From: Sipunculus nudus
Taxonomy: Eukaryota > Annelida > Sipuncula > Golfingiida > Sipunculidae
Direction of reading: 5' to 3'
Assembly (NCBI GenBank): GCA_026874595.1
Contig: CM049314.1
Span: 25,743,729 to 25,807,728 of the forward strand
DNA length: 64,000 nucleotides
Below, in pieces: positions 52,901 through 62,837 of the stretch. The translations under genes and the position numbers were made by a program. The notes below the pieces were generated by a model. It was not told the origin of the DNA. It ran no database searches and saw nothing but the letters and a program-made list of their open reading frames with translations. Every line of letters starts with the position of its first letter. The first letter of the stretch is position 1.

Positions 52901-55900
52901 TGTTAACAGGGCACAAATCATAAAAACTGGACCAAGAATCTTCATTCTTGACACACAGGGAGACCCATGAAAAGTCTCCATGGAAACTTGAAATTAGGTC
53001 TCTGTTACCCATATTCTTTAAGCTGTATGGGTCCAAAATACCCCCCCCCCCCTCCCAGAATAATGGAAAATTTGATACAAAAACTGCAGTATTTCAATAA
53101 CTACAACACTGATGGTCATGATTTTCGGCATACATATTGATCATGAGCTGTTCCATCAGTTTCTGCAGACTGGGTGTGCCACTTCTATTTTTTTTCAAAT
53201 TTTTACGATTTTTTTTCTTTTTTTTGAGACCTTTAAAGATGTGGTTATCTGTCAACAGGGTACAAATCGCAACAACTGGACCTAGAATCTTCATTCTTGT
53301 CATGCAAGGAGGCCCATGAAAGGTGCCTGTGGAAACTTGAAATTAGGTCTCTGTTACCCATATTCTTCAAGCTATAGGACTCCGAAGTATCCCTCAAAAT
53401 AATGGACAATTTGATACAAAAACTGAAGTATCTGAACAACTAATGCAGAGATCACCATGATTTTTTGCATGGATATTGACAATTAAGTGTTTTTATTAGT
53501 TTCTGCAGACTGGTGGAGCCACCTGTAATTTTGTATCCGCCAAAAGGAAGTTTTGCGGATACTATGTTTTTGACCGAGTTCCTCCACCGCGGCGGCGTTC
53601 GTTTCCAGAGAGCTCCTCGGAGACTAATGGACCAATTTTTCCCAAACTTACACCTATTATCGGGTCACATGTGAACTGGTGCCTAACCAATTTGTGTTGA
53701 CCTCTGACCTTTCCTCTCTATCCAGTGTCCATTTGTGGGTCTGTTTCCACTCATAAACCCTCATATCTCGGGAACCGTTTGACCGATCAGGAAATAAAAT
53801 TGATACAAATGTAGCCCTTGGATTGCTTTATAACATACACAAAAAATGGTGGCGCCACCTGTTACCATGTTTGCACAGTGTCCATCTGTTCATCTGCCTT
53901 GGGTTAAAATCACTCATATCTCTGCAGTGAATTGACTAATTCACCTGAAATTCGTCATGCGTATACATCCAGGATAGCTTTCTTGATTTTATGACAGGTG
54001 GCGCCACCTACGTTCACGTTCACGCTGATGACATCCAAGCTTATATCTTGGGAACCGTTTGACCGATCAGGAAATAAAATTTATACAAATGTAGCCCTTT
54101 GATAGCTCTGTAACATACACAAAAAATGGTGGCGCCACCTGTAACAATGTTTGCACAGCGTCTGTCTGTTAGTCTGCCGTGGCCTAAAATCACTCATTTC
54201 TCTGTAATGGTTCGACATAACTGCCTAAAATTTTGCAGGTTTATACATCGTGGACAGCTTTCTGGATTTGTGGTAGGTGGCACAACCTACATACACATTT
54301 AGGCTGCAGACATCCATGCTAATATGCAACATACCTCACTCTATTTCCCCTTGCCACTCAATCCATGCCTCACTATCCGATTTTGGCAGATACATGTAGT
54401 CACTTGTCGGTTACCCGTATTCTAGTTTTAAAAGTTTACACATTTTTCTCTATTTTTGAGATATATAAATACAGACTAAATCTTGGCCTGTTGGTTAATC
54501 TGTTTGATGCTTCAGTTGAATGGGTATATACTACCATTCTAATGATAAAATTTCCTTTTGCGAATCTCTTCCCAGTCAGCTGAGCGTCATGACCTATGGG
54601 TCACTTGTTTCATATCTTTGAGAGACGCCAATATATACAAGGGCTAATGACCTGAAAATATACATTTTATGAGACCACCTCAACTTTCTGTAATTGGTTA
54701 AATCAGGACTCGGGATAGGCATCTATGAGTGTATATGGTGAACACAAACTTCAAGTTAATCTTCAATTCTTGTTAAAACAAGGGGTGTAAGGGTTCAAAG
54801 TTATGAAATTTTCTTATAACATTGCATAAGGTCAACTGACTGATATTGTTTAGGATTTATTCAGTTTACATGCAATGAAATCTTTCTTTATATCCATCTC
54901 TCTACCAATAACACCTCAGTATTAGAAAAATAAAGTTCTCTGTCACCTCATATATGACCATATATATATCACAATATTTATAGTGGCTCAGGGTTAAATG
55001 TGAAAATTTTATTATTATGAATTTATTACTGTCTAAATACATATTCAAGTGATTTACTATTGGCTTAATGTCAGTGATTATAATGACAATTAACTGAGTA
55101 ATTATCAATTTAAATGCTGGGCTGACATGCATTGTTACATGAAGCAGGTGGTCACCGGCTCCCTGGATCATGCTAATTTCTAACTCTGCAGTCATTATGT
55201 CTCAGTGATTCACACTATTGTAATTGAAATGAAGATTGATCAGTGATTATATCACAAAGTCTGTCATGAATCACCATGCTGAGGACAAATTGGATGGTGA
55301 ATTAGTGATGTTAATCTCTCTATTTTGGGGCTTGTACAAATTTTTAGTAACTGATAGTATTTGTAGGTTGGCCAATGATCGGCATGTAACTGGTGGTCTG
55401 AGCATGGTACATCCTCACAGTATGATAGGTTTTGCTGTGATATACTTGTTTTGGTATACTTTAATCAGAATAGTTATAGTTTGGATTCATAGCCAGTTTT
55501 TTTCATTGTTTATAATAGTAAGTACATGTAACCAGTTTTAATATACTCTGTTACAAGTACAGGGTTTAATTTGAACAGAAATTTCTTCAGAACTGGTAAT
55601 TGGGAATACTTGTTTTTAAATACTATTTTGATTTTTCAGTCATAATTTAATTGATTAAAAAAATTAAAAATTGACTTTAGGAAAAATTTAAGGTCACTGT
55701 TTTTTTAATTTGGTTACCTGGTATTATAACATTAAATTAATGCCAATATAAGCTACAGAACACATTGTATATATTTTGATTTTCCCCCCTTTCCCCTTTT
55801 CTCCCTGTGTCTACGATCTGTGCATATCTCTTACTGAACAAACTGACCTTCCCTATACCCTGTAACAGAGGAGTACAACCCACCTCAAAAAGGTCTTCAT

Positions 55901-58900
55901 TTGTTGATAAATAAACATATATACATTTATGTATAGATTAGTGGCCCTTGGTGTTATCATTATGGTTGGGTAAACAATATGAATAAACAAGTACTGTTCA
56001 AACCACTCTGTGCCCGCAGGCCATGATCAAATATTCATGTTGTCTGTGTGCTTGCCCTGATGGTTGTGTTATAGTACCGGTACATTCAGAAAGGGTTGTC
56101 AGAAGCAGGGGGTCTGGACAGACAATGACCACTGGTCAGTATTCTGCTGGTACATAGACTGGACATTAGGGCCCTGTATTTTGGTTATCAGCATGGGGCC
56201 CTGTACCGCTCCACTTGAGGATCTATTTATTATATCCTGAGCTCATTTCCTGCTCACAGCAGCTGACTGCAGGAGTAAGTAGTCAGCAAATAAAATTGAT
56301 CCATATCCATCAGACTTGATGCATTTAACAACACTTGGTTGTATTGATTTGATATTTCCCATACAACTCTTATGAACATCCCAGAGTTGAAGCATCTTTA
56401 ATAGGACACCAGTAAAATTTTATCTCCAGAGTCTTACAAGGAAATAACAGTTTAAAGGTAAGACTGAGTCAACACTTCTACAGTCCCCCTATGAATAGCA
56501 AGCTTTCAAAATGCCATGCTTTGTTCATATGAAACCATGCATGTTTCATTCACATCCAAAATATTCATATTTACCACTGAGTTTATATACATAGAATGGA
56601 CAATAATTGATTTCATATGAATCTCTAGAGCTGTTATATGTCATGCCATCTGAGTTCATGGCTCTTCAGCCAACCAGAGATAGCCAAACCATTTGCTGTA
56701 GACCAGTGTACACATGGATAATAATGACCTCCATGAATATTAATGTGACCCTCTGACTGGATAGTGTTATCAAAGATGAGTTTTATCTGATTACTTTCAA
56801 GCATGGTTCTTTAATATTCTTGAGAAAAAAATGGTGATTGTAAATCAAATTATGAGTTTGATCTCTTGAAGATAATTGCATTCCCATTTGGTATCATGTT
56901 TAGAAAATGAAACTTTCCAATTGTAACATTTTGTGCCATTGCTCAATCAATGTATTTAAACTTCATTCTGTTTCTTAATAACATGTGCTTTAAGATTATT
57001 GCTCTAAAAACATATTAGAACTGTATAAATGATATTTACTGGTCACGTTACCTTTATATTTTCAGATTTGTGCAAAAACCGGTTTACAGAAATTCCTGCA
57101 GCGATCTGTGATTTTACTTCCTTGGAGAAGTTGAACTGTTATCATAATGTGATGAGGGCCATCCCTGAGGCCTTGGTGCAGCTACAAGCACTTACCCACC
57201 TAAATCTAAGGTAAAACACATACAGTCACACACACACTGTGACACATCACACACTCATATATATAGGTTATCTGTTAATAGTGTTATCCTAATGTGATGA
57301 GGGCCATACCAGAGGCCTTGTTCAAGCTTTATGTACTTACCAACCTTAACACAGAGAACCATAACAAGGTGTAATATGGCCATATTTGAGGGACTGAGAC
57401 TGTTTGCTGGGATGGTTTGGCTGGGAAACTTCTGTATAAAGCAAAAGTTAACTGAGGGTGTGAAAGAAAAGCCAGCAAAATGGGTCTGATTTCCTCCACC
57501 TCCAGACACTACTGAACGCCACCACCTGAGCCATGTAGAGTGCTTCTTTGATATTATATGAATAACCTTTTTGTATAATCCATGTTTACCAAATAAATAT
57601 GTTGGTAAAGAATAGGCATCATATTGCTCCTGATCATGCCCCTTTAATGTAAACAGCCACACCATCTTGCATGCAAGCAGCACATGGTTAAGACCTGCTT
57701 GAGTAAAACTTTTACTGCCTGTTTAAGCACTGCTTATATAACCATATATGGGTCAGAAACAACCCTGAAACTACCCATGGCTCAAGACCAAGTTCGCCAC
57801 AATATCAGTTATGTATATATCCACAAAAAAAACAGCAACAGACAAACAAAGATATGGGTGAAGACTCATCCTTCATACCTACTTTCCTGCATGGTTCATT
57901 TTCTGACATTGAAATATATTTGTATTTGATAATTGTTTTTAAAGTAGCCAGTATATTGTTATTTCCATCAAGGTTGAACTCCCTCATGTTCTGAAGTGCA
58001 AGTTACTGAAAAAGTTATGAAATTCCTGAATTAGGTAAAAAGTGTTGAAAAAGGCAGCAATGTAAATCGTTTGAAGTTGGAATGTCATATAGATTTAAAA
58101 TTCTTTCATCATTGATCTATTTTCATTTGGGAATTAATATTGGGAAATAATATAGTATAAATTATTTAAAAGGCGTGAAAGATCATGAATTTTTCAGTCT
58201 TCTGAAATGCATGAACCCTTGATATGTATAAAGTTGTTGTAATAGTAACTTATAACTTTGTTTATGCGTGATGACAGGTTTACTTTATTTAGGTATGTTG
58301 TAAGTGTACATTAAATTTGTTTGTTTAAATTTCAGTCGGAATCAGCTGTGTAACATCCCTCCAAGTGTGTGCCAGCTCCAGTCTTTAGAAGTATTACACG
58401 CCAATAACAACAAACTAGTCTCCTTACCAGAAGAAATTAGTAAATTAGAACACCTCATGGACTTGGTATGTACACTCTTGCAACACTGGAATGTGCCCCC
58501 CACACACCTCCCCAGAGAATTACCCCTGTTCATTAAACCCCTGGCATTTACCCCTTAGACCTTTTTACCCCTCCCCCCCCCCCCCCCCCCCGACATGCAT
58601 ATACCCAGTAGGATAAATACCACATAATAATGCCCCCCTCCCGTATGCAGACATTTCCCTAGACAATATATACAATTTAAATAGACTGAGGGATATATTG
58701 TAGTGTTTTACAGAGGATTTATGGTTTTTTTGTCATATTTGCATCATTTAGATATTTGTTTTTTTTTAACAACTTAAGATTGAATAAAATACAAATTGAC
58801 AGATAATCAACTTTCAAATCTTTAAATTGATTTGTTAATATCAACACATATTGAAAGTAGTATATTGTTACAATATTTATAATGATAATTATTTTGGGGG

Positions 58901-61900
58901 AGGGGGCTTGATGAACAGTAGTCTTAGCTCAATAGCCATGAGACTAATCAGTAATACAAACTACCTTTGGGACATTTGTAAAGCAAATTCCTGCCTAAAG
59001 TTTATAAAATATATTGACCTTTGAATGGCCTCTTTCCATCAGAACTTGAATTATATATTATTCATACTCACAAGTAACCTTTTCACTGAGTGTCATAAAT
59101 CCCTGATAATTACATGTGTATATGTCAAGTGACAGTTCCAGGATGATACAAATGTCTTTTAAATGCAGTAAAAAATGTGATTGTACAAGAACAGATCACT
59201 ATTGTATGTTCTGACTGATACACCTCCCTGTCAGAGAGGTGGGAGGCATACCATATATTTTTTATGGCTCTTCAGTGAAACAGACATTTTTTTAAACCCA
59301 TTGTTAGTAACAAAATATCTTTTGTCTCCCATATTGTTAAGTATATTCTGCCAACAAGTATGGAAATTACAGACGGAATTCTACTTGAAGAGCAAATTTC
59401 AGATTAATCCTGCAGTAAACTAAGTTAATCAGGTAATATAGCATACATTATAATATTACTTCTCAAATGTGATCCTTAATTTGCTGAAGTAGCTAATCAG
59501 ATTGGAAAAATAAAACAATATTCATTTGTGACACCTGATATCCACAATGTTTGTTTAACTGGTGTCTCCCTGTGTAGACTTTTCATAGTTTATCTGGTTG
59601 TCTTCACCATCTTATTTGGTACATTTTACTCATTTATTTTTCAGGACGTGAGCTGTAATGAAATCTCCCACCTCCCAACACAGATTGGAGAATTAGAATC
59701 TCTGCGTTCATTAAATGTTAGGAAAAATTTATTAGTAGAACTGCCAGTAGGTAAGTAGCTGTTACATTAGACCTGTGGTTAACCTCTACTTGGTTGATTA
59801 TGCTTCTGTATTCAGTACTAAGTTCGTTCCACTTGATGGCAGCAGCAGTTACTTCTTTGTCTGCTGATCTGACATGTTTAAACTGAAACTTAAACTTTGC
59901 AATGGTGAAGTCAAACAACAGATTTTTTTTTTCGTCATTTACTATCAACAAAGAATAGTTGACTGTCTTATTCACTGATGCAAGCAGAAATTGCTGCATG
60001 TAACATGGGTAATATTAGTATGGACAAAGGAAAAGAGAAGGCTTGAGAAGAATTGTGTAGTTAGACGAAATGAATGCAGGAAGTGGATAAGAAGAATAGA
60101 AGAGAGGAATTCATGAATGATCAATAATGAATTGATATTGAATTTCCAACAGTATTCTTAACTACAGCATGTTCATAGTTGCAATCTAATATACATATAT
60201 TGTGTACCTCTGCCAAAGATGTTGCAAAACTGTAGTGAATATATAGGGATCTTGGATCTATTTCACTATATAATAAATGTGTCAATTATCCAGGAAGTAA
60301 GTCATAATACCTTGTTAAATGTGCATAGTGAATAGCATGCACTGGCATTTTGATGACCTTTGAACTTGACTGTTATTCATATATATATGAATCAAAACCA
60401 TGGAATACATGAATATTCATGTCTTCTCATGCTCTTTGTGTTTTTCAGAAATATACAAATTAGCACTACTTAAATTAGACTTCTCTAGTAATAAAATCTC
60501 AACAATACCCTGTGAATATAGAAAAATGGACTCGTTACGAGAACTTGTATTCAGCAACAACCCATTGGTCTCACCGCCTGCCCATGTGAGTATAAATTAA
60601 CATGTATTAGTTAATGTCATAATAGTTTTATTGAAAAGATGTATTCTAATTCTGAGGTTATAGTTCAATAGAAATAAAATCAGAACTTACAGTTTCCATG
60701 AATTAAAGGTATTTTCACATGTCTCATTTCAAAACTTTTGAAATCAACAGTTAAGAGAAACTTCAAGGATAGAACAGAAACTGTCCCGTTGGCATAAATA
60801 TAGTTTGCTCCAGTAAACATTGACAAAAAGACAGAATGTCACACGTGATGAAATACATGATTCTAGGTGAAGGCAAGTGAAATGAAAAAGTAGTACAGAG
60901 ACAACTCAACTGGACTGAAATCTCATGTTTGTTCAATTACAGTACCGGCAAGTTCCTACTGCTTAATGACAGCAGATTTCCTTTGGACTAGTCCCAATAA
61001 TGACTTAATATTTCTCTGTTAATAACTTTATTGCAGTGAGGTGAATATTTGACAAAAGTCAAATTTGAATGGACACACCTGTGAGGAACAACTGTACTTT
61101 GTTAAAGTTACAAAGGTCCAATAGTGTTATTTACTGTGTATTTTCATAGTTATGTACAAAAGGACGGATCCATATAATGAAGTACCTCCACACGCTGGCC
61201 GTGAAGGAGGACAAGCGACGAGGCTACATGAATGACATAGAAATAAAACGAGGCTTACGAAAATCACAGACACAACTTGGGTAGGTAGTCTACCTTTTAA
61301 ATGCCTTTCTGAGGCTGAATGTATAATCATGGTATACCCATGGTCTGTCCATCTGGTTACTCAGAGTTTAGTTTTAATAACTTACCAGTTATTATGTTAT
61401 TAAGTTTAACAATAGAAAGGTCTGTTTTAATCTCCAAGACTTAAAATTAAGATTTGAAACAGAAATATATATAAATATGGTAAACTTGAATAAGAAGACA
61501 CAGGGGGTTATATGTTTGAAAACATTGTTTTAAAAACTAAGATGTCATATTGCATACATGTATTGAATATTGAATTTATGAATAAAAGCTTATAAAAAAT
61601 AATAACTTGCCAGGGCTAGTATGGATTTTCATGAACATTGTTTCAACTACTAACCAGTAGCCTATCTCATCCAATATGATTCTAGGCAAAATCTACACAT
61701 ATTTAATTAGTGTTGTGGTGTCACTGTAATAACTTACCAGGAATTTGATGGATTTTGACAAATACCCAAAGAAATATTTACAAATATCTTGCCCAGGTTC
61801 ACTTACATACAGAATCCACACATATGTAATGAGGTCAAAGATCACCAGACTTTGCACTCAAAATCTGATATACAGTCAAGAAACTCATTATACAGATTTA

Positions 61901-62837
61901 CTGATAGTTTCACAGAGAATTAAATTCTCAGCATAATCCACACATGTTTAAGGAGGTCAGAGGTCACAAGACAACATTTGCATATAATGCACCCTTGTGG
62001 TGCTCTTGTTATCTTATGTCGCATGGTAAAAGTCCCTTCTAGTGTATATCAGCCAACATGCCATGTTAAATAAAAATGTAGCTTAATGTTACTCAGAATT
62101 CAGGTGCTGACAGGAAAACTTGATTAACTCTAAGGGTCTCCTCAAATATACTGCAGAGTGTCATTTATCTGAACACTGTTTATCTGAGAAATCGTTTATC
62201 CGACATTGAAAAACAACCAAAATTTTGACTGTTTATCCGACATTGAAAACTGACAACCAAAATTTGACTGTTTATCCAAAATAAAAACAATGCAACATAT
62301 AACAGTATATAATGCAACAGTGTAATGAATTCTCATTTTCCAGAGCCAAGTAGCAATAATTTCAATATGTTTAGCACAATTAAATTATTAAATTGATGGA
62401 AAACCTAACAAAAATGCTGTTGTGAACGTATATCTTTGACAAGCTTTATTAATTCCTAACTGTCAGTCTCTGGTAAAATCTAGTGCTCGGAGGCAGGTTG
62501 ACAATCATGGTGAATAAAATGGAATTGTTTATCCAAACAATCGTTTATCTGAAAAAAAACCTGTCCCCTAAGCTTTTTGCATAAACAGTGCTCTTCTGTA
62601 CTTGGTTTGGTAAGTAGATTTAAAACACAAATTATGCTAGGACTGATTGTGATCATTTAAAAAAAATAAAAAGCTATATGTGCCACCAGATAGTGATGTA
62701 ATTGTTGTTTAATCACCAGACCCCCTGAGGAGGCTAAGCACATAGACTCCCCCAATGAGCGATGGAAGCGACACACTTTTGATTCAGGGTACAGCACGAC
62801 AGACAGCAGCGAGAAGTCTCGATGGTCCCCATCAGAG
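31716..62837 (+). CDS. LRCH: LRCH-family protein (leucine-rich repeats, calponin homology expected), 5' part, 7 exons
   Basis: Exons: 31716-31902, 57066-57210, 58336-58465, 59645-59750, 60449-60585, 61150-61280 and 62720-62837, all GT-AG with matching phases. They total 954 bp, 318 codons. The protein starts with a short disordered stretch, SLEKVFEEAQYSGEINLSNR typical of LRCH N-termini, then about nine LRR units, the cap NPLVSPPAH-LCTKGRIHIMKYL, and FDSGYSTTDSSEKSRW, matching the family's DSGFNSVDSGDKRW. LRCH proteins act at the cell cortex and bind actin/septins and DOCK proteins through LRR and CH domains. The CH domain would be encoded to the right of the window. Vertebrates have LRCH1-4; invertebrates usually one. 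Confidence 0.93.
31725..31735 (+). promoter_or_regulatory. YY1-like motif overlapping the start codon
   Basis: AACATGGCGGC fits the YY1 consensus AANATGGCGGC, which in many animal TATA-less genes overlaps the initiator ATG. It also gives a strong Kozak context (A at -3, G at +4), favouring translation from 31728 (MAASRPSG). Confidence 0.6.
37084..37339. mobile_element. MITE with AACATTAAC-type TIRs, copy 1 (diverged)
   Basis: The ends are agagcttgacattgac and gttaatgttgagccct; the inside repeats acttgccc-type motifs (tttacttgccctaaatgaat). About 75-80% similar to 48463-48733. ATAAA sits on both sides and may be the target duplication. Confidence 0.75.
39425..39545. repeat. Minisatellite of GTATTTGCTTTCAAACAGG
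   Basis: About five degenerate units of 18-25 bp with alternating gctttcaaac and actttcaaac, ending at ctttgtgc. Confidence 0.85.
39851..40022. mobile_element. MITE related to 50051-50214
   Basis: Starts acagtgaaagcaagacctgt; internal atgagaccacccatgggact and aattcacaggtggtttc match 50051-50214. The right end gactggttcta is degenerate. Confidence 0.6.
40262..40520. repeat. Degenerate about 45-bp tandem repeat
   Basis: About five to six units around gagtctgagctttcaaaact plus a gtaacagcaattgta-like segment; spacing irregular. Confidence 0.65.
44259..44517. repeat. 29-30 bp minisatellite, nine units
   Basis: Units start with ggtgcccc at 44259, 44289, 44318, 44346, 44375, 44404, 44431, 44460 and 44489. 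The unit is ggtgccccatctgtcttata followed by tctctgact. Very regular with few differences. Confidence 0.93.
45040..45410. repeat. Dispersed repeat with 'taattaggtcagaggtca' motif, copy 2
   Basis: ataactcatcaagaatataa, ttgatttttatgaaactcac and aattaggtcagaggtcat match the intronic block at 7195-7650. No coding potential. Confidence 0.5.
46555..47010. repeat. Degenerate tandem repeat of 'acatggcttgtgggttttctagg'
   Basis: About ten decayed units of roughly 40-45 bp, each with variants of tacatggcttgtgggtttt and ctagggcattat. Ends near catggataaattccagg. Confidence 0.75.
48463..48733. mobile_element. MITE with perfect 16-bp TIRs, copy 2
   Basis: agggctcaacattaac (48463-48478) is exactly inverted at the right as gttaatgttgagccct (48718-48733). 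The 271-bp interior repeats cttgccc/gggcaag motifs that can themselves pair, so the whole strand could fold on itself. A second copy is at 37084-37339 and an end fragment (atgttgagccct) at about 39753. Superfamily unknown. Confidence 0.85.
50051..50214. mobile_element. MITE with CAGTG ends and a 54-bp internal duplication
   Basis: Starts tacagtgagacctgtg and ends acaggttccacagt, inverted. The first about 54 bp, including host flank gtgtgtatgctatagaa, is tandemly duplicated (start repeated at 50105). Related to 39851-40022. Confidence 0.7.
51560..53530. repeat. Tandem array, about six 338-bp units
   Basis: The anchor gacctagaatctt (and variants) occurs at about 51581, 51919, 52254, 52590, 52931 and 53279, spacing 335-348 bp. 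Each unit also has cctgcagactggtggc, ctccatggaaaccagaaatt (or variant) and ctctgttacccatatcctt. Units are clearly diverged from one another. Confidence 0.9.
53533..54140. repeat. Second array with 280-bp units, starting at a hairpin
   Basis: gtatccgccaaaa..ttttgcggatac (53533-53562) forms a near-perfect hairpin at the junction with the 338-bp array. Then ggaaccgtttgaccgatcag occurs at 53771 and 54051, 280 bp apart, each followed by aaaaaatggtggcgccacct. This may be a separate element nested in or fused to the first array. Confidence 0.75.
57066..57210 (+). CDS. LRCH: LRCH exon 2 (first LRRs)
   Basis: The acceptor tattttcag ends at 57065, the donor gtaaaa starts at 57211. It reads DLCKNRFTEIPAAICDFTSL, EKLNCYHNVMRAIPEALVQL, QALTHLNLR, two LRRs of the type seen in LRCH (family: DLSKNRLSEIP, LNLYHNCIRVIPEAI). 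A decayed copy of its second half follows at 57282. Confidence 0.93.
57282..57355 (+). pseudogene. Decayed partial copy of LRCH exon 2
   Basis: About 75 bp aligning without gaps to the latter half of exon 2, roughly three quarters identical. It would read CYPNVMRAIPEALFKLYVLT against CYHNVMRAIPEALVQLQALT. TAG stands directly before the copy and TAA follows soon after the aligned part, and the intact splice donor of exon 2 is missing. Not expected to be used. Confidence 0.8.
58336..58465 (+). CDS. LRCH: LRCH exon 3 (LRRs)
   Basis: The acceptor aaatttcag ends at 58335, the donor gtatgt starts at 58466. The split codon gives Ser, then RNQLCNIPPSVCQLQSLEVL and HANNNKLVSLPEEISKLEHL, two LRRs matching RNQLSTLP and SNNKLVSLPEEIG in vertebrate LRCH. 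Confidence 0.94.
59645..59750 (+). CDS. LRCH: LRCH exon 4 (LRRs)
   Basis: The acceptor ttttcag ends at 59644, the donor gtaagt starts at 59751. It reads DVSCNEISHLPTQIGELESL then RSLNVRKNLLVELPV, matching the family's DVSCNEI and LNVRRN. Phase 1 exit. Confidence 0.93.
60449..60585 (+). CDS. LRCH: LRCH exon 5 (last LRRs)
   Basis: The acceptor gtttttcag ends at 60448, the donor gtgagt starts at 60586. After a completed Glu it reads IYKLALLKLDFSSNKISTIP, CEYRKMDSLRELVFSNNPLV, SPPAH. The family has LDFSCNKITTIP and NNPLQSPPAQ here. Confidence 0.93.
61150..61280 (+). CDS. LRCH: LRCH exon 6 (LRR cap and basic linker)
   Basis: The acceptor ttttcatag ends at 61149, the donor gtaggt starts at 61281. 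It reads LCTKGRIHIMKYLHTLAVKE, DKRRGYMNDIEIKRGLRKSQ, TQLG. The start matches ICIKGKVHIFKYL of vertebrate LRCH; the basic second half is lineage-specific. Confidence 0.9.
61590..62010. repeat. Dispersed repeat with 'cacacatatgtaatgaggtca' motif, copy 3
   Basis: Three internal degenerate units around ccacacatatgtaatgagg and ccacacatgtttaaggaggt, ending at gcacccttgtggtgctc, as in the block at 7195-7650. Intronic, between LRCH exons 6 and 7. Confidence 0.55.
62154..62598. mobile_element. Pogo/Tigger-like MITE
   Basis: The left end has cagagtgtcatttatctgaa and repeated gtttatccgacattg units; the right end inverted reads cagaagagcactgtttatgc. Interior AT-rich; no transposase. Lies 122 bp upstream of LRCH exon 7. 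Confidence 0.5.
62720..62837 (+). CDS. LRCH: LRCH exon 7 (DSG-rich linker)
   Basis: The acceptor aatcaccag ends at 62719, the donor gtcagt starts at 62838. It reads PPEEAKHIDSPNERWKRHTF, DSGYSTTDSSEKSRWSPSE, matching the conserved DSGF-SVDSGDKRWSGNEP linker. Phase 0 exit; the next exon is outside the window or not recognisable in it. Confidence 0.88.

Larger units (their letters stand above)
51436..54590. mobile_element. 3.1-kb element bounded by 13-bp inverted ends, filled with tandem arrays
   Basis: gctcagctgactg (51438-51450) is exactly inverted as cagtcagctgagc (54573-54585). Inside are a GTCC/GTCT run (51482-51555), about six units of roughly 338 bp, then 280-bp units. No transposase was seen. 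Related right-end sequence occurs at 10437-10475, and similar gtcagctgagct at about 26996-27008. ORFs of up to 141 codons on the minus strand are repeated readings of the same unit. Superfamily unknown; it may be a non-autonomous element. Confidence 0.7.
31903..57065. other. LRCH intron 1 (about 25 kb), repeats only
   Basis: No splice-supported exon was recognised. ORFs are at most about 140 codons, and the longest ones lie inside tandem arrays. Features include poly-C runs (about 32348-32375, 42817-42832), AAATAC-type runs at 32670-32780 and 33418-33495, an AT run at 34570-34600, an (AC)n run at 43207-43228, a 10-bp-arm hairpin (cctgaaacac/gtgtttcagg) at 33726-33756, and the elements listed separately. 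Confidence 0.7.

Noticed and set aside
52556-52981. 141-codon minus-strand ORF and similar repeated peptides (KMKILGPV...)
   Set aside because: The same peptide recurs in each 338-bp unit, with other frames as open. It follows from the tandem repeat.
57255-57683. 142-codon minus-strand ORF
   Set aside because: It runs antisense across the decayed exon copy and ordinary intron, with no domain, splice support or codon bias that I can see. Chance ORF.
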